Of a stretch of DNA of 64,000 nucleotides, positions 63,534 through 64,000 are shown one piece after another. How positions within the stretch are numbered: the stretch's first letter is position 1; each line of letters begins with the position of its first letter. The translations under genes and the position numbers were made by a program. The notes below the pieces were generated by a model. It was not told the DNA's origin. It made no database searches and saw nothing but the letters and a program-made list of their open reading frames with translations. This stretch comes from an uncultured Planctomycetaceae bacterium (GTDB taxonomy: Bacteria > Planctomycetota > Planctomycetia > Planctomycetales > Planctomycetaceae): contig CALSLT010000006.1 of NCBI GenBank assembly GCA_943787265.1, forward strand, positions 558,001 through 622,000, read 5' to 3'.

Positions 63534-63986
63534 CAACCACGAAAAACACTAAATACACGAAAAGATTCAGCGAACGATTCTTTCCCATTCGACCTTGGGG
63601 TAGTGGCCGAAGTTGACGAGTAGTCCGAGTTTGAATTCTGTTGCTTTGAGGTAATTCTGGACCTGTGCTCGATGTTTGTCATTCAGTGCGGAGACAGCTT
63701 TGATTTCAAGAATGATCTTTTCGAAACAAACGAAATCGGGTTTGTATGTCTGAGCGAGCGGTTGGCCTTTGTACGTCAGGTTTAGTTCAACCTGCTCCTG
63801 AAACGGAATTCTCTGAGACACAAGTTCCGGAGAGAGACATTCCTGATAGACAGGTTCAACAAAGCCACAACCATTCTCTTTGTAAACCTCAAAACAAGCC
63901 CCCATCACTTGGTAACACTCATCCTTATAAATGATGTCCGTCATTGGCCCGCTTTGTTTTCGTGTATTTAGTGTTTTTCGTGGTTG
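63534..63986. mobile_element. Cassette with perfect 30-bp inverted repeats around a GxxExxY gene
   Basis: The bases 63534-63563 (starting CAACCACGAAAAACACT) and 63957-63986 are perfect inverted copies over 30 bases. They enclose only the GxxExxY gene, whose stop lies three bases from the left repeat and whose start lies 12 bases from the right one. No target-site duplication is evident. The repeat belongs to the CACGAAAAACAC type found intergenically in many phyla. Calling it mobile is inference from its structure. Confidence 0.6.
63567..63944 (-). CDS. GxxExxY protein (PD-(D/E)xK nuclease-like)
   Basis: A 125-residue protein of the GxxExxY family. The name-giving motif is GFVEPVY near residue 27. 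A PD-(D/E)xK nuclease-like core follows, with KPDFVCFEKIILEIKA (Asp, then Glu-Ile-Lys). The C-terminal half KHRAQVQNYLKATEFKLGLLVNFG is strongly conserved in the family. The biological role is unknown. It fills the space between two perfect inverted repeats, and the whole unit sits just upstream of the molybdenum hydroxylase gene. The short C terminus (WERIVR) is normal for the family. Confidence 0.93.
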   Translation of the reverse strand: MTDIIYKDECYQVMGACFEVYKENGCGFVEPVYQECLSPELVSQRIPFQEQVELNLTYKGQPLAQTYKPDFVCFEKIILEIKAVSALNDKHRAQVQNYLKATEFKLGLLVNFGHYPKVEWERIVR

Positions 63987-64000
63987 TAAATCACGTCGCC

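Noticed and set aside
1..64000. tRNA, rRNA, CRISPR arrays, prophage genes, canonical transposases
   Set aside because: I looked for cloverleaf T-loop consensus, repeat-spacer patterns and transposase motifs and found none that I could support by eye.

Overview
The window looks like chromosomal DNA of a planctomycete (Planctomycetota, order Planctomycetales). Evidence seen directly: a Tat-exported DUF1501 protein, LL-diaminopimelate aminotransferase (DapL), BlaI/M56 peptidase pairs, many PQQ-like beta-propeller and PhyH proteins, FHA and GYF_2 scaffold proteins with a transthyretin-like tail, sugar isomerase/Gfo-Idh-MocA pairs, frequent GTG/TTG starts and several families of fold-back intergenic repeats. 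Naming a genus would be guesswork.

Layout. 1-6.4 kb: the 5' part of a secreted protein of unknown function that runs off the left edge, then a UDP-sugar epimerase and a Wzc-like polysaccharide co-polymerase/tyrosine kinase (exopolysaccharide). 6.4-8.4 kb: an SDR reductase, queuosine reductase QueF and a DUF454 membrane protein. 8.5-17 kb (all minus strand): an M56 (BlaR1-like) peptidase with a large LRR-like C-terminal part, its BlaI repressor behind a double-dyad operator, and two CsgG-like secreted proteins; one of these is a CsgG-TPR-propeller protein whose reading frame is split by a one-base shift at GGGGAAAA. 17-19.7 kb: an ECF sigma factor operon with a membrane-anchored putative anti-sigma protein and a secreted protein. 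19.9-25 kb: a UPF0104 membrane protein, an SGNH hydrolase, a double-CDGSH protein, an LDH2/MDH2 dehydrogenase and a lipoprotein amidase overlapping a dead alpha/beta hydrolase. 26.4-35.4 kb: ProS, a Cys-less FmdB-like protein, an FHA/GYF_2 protein, DapL, and a proline utilisation enzyme (PutA) with a histone-H1-like Lys/Ala tail. 35.9-47.5 kb: a sulfatase-fold pseudoenzyme, a sugar isomerase plus oxidoreductase pair, GreA, a PQQ-propeller/PhyH pair, a large secreted orphan protein and HtpG. 47.5-58.8 kb: ThiG/ThiS, DUF1501, a small secreted protein, an FHA-EAL signalling protein, a flavinylated electron-transfer pair (FMN_bind protein plus NapH/NapG-like polyferredoxin), an HD-like hydrolase and a second PhyH/PQQ pair. 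58.8-64 kb: a minus-strand operon (xanthine-dehydrogenase-type large subunit, thymidine kinase, cyclase, FAH hydrolase) and a GxxExxY gene enclosed by perfect 30-bp inverted repeats.

The most notable items are the nested BlaI operator, the H1-tailed PutA, the frameshifted CsgG-propeller gene, the GxxExxY gene in its inverted-repeat cassette, the in-frame repeat inside the polyferredoxin gene, and the pseudoenzymes. No rRNA, tRNA, CRISPR array, prophage or canonical transposase was seen. No database search was possible; family names rest on motif recognition.
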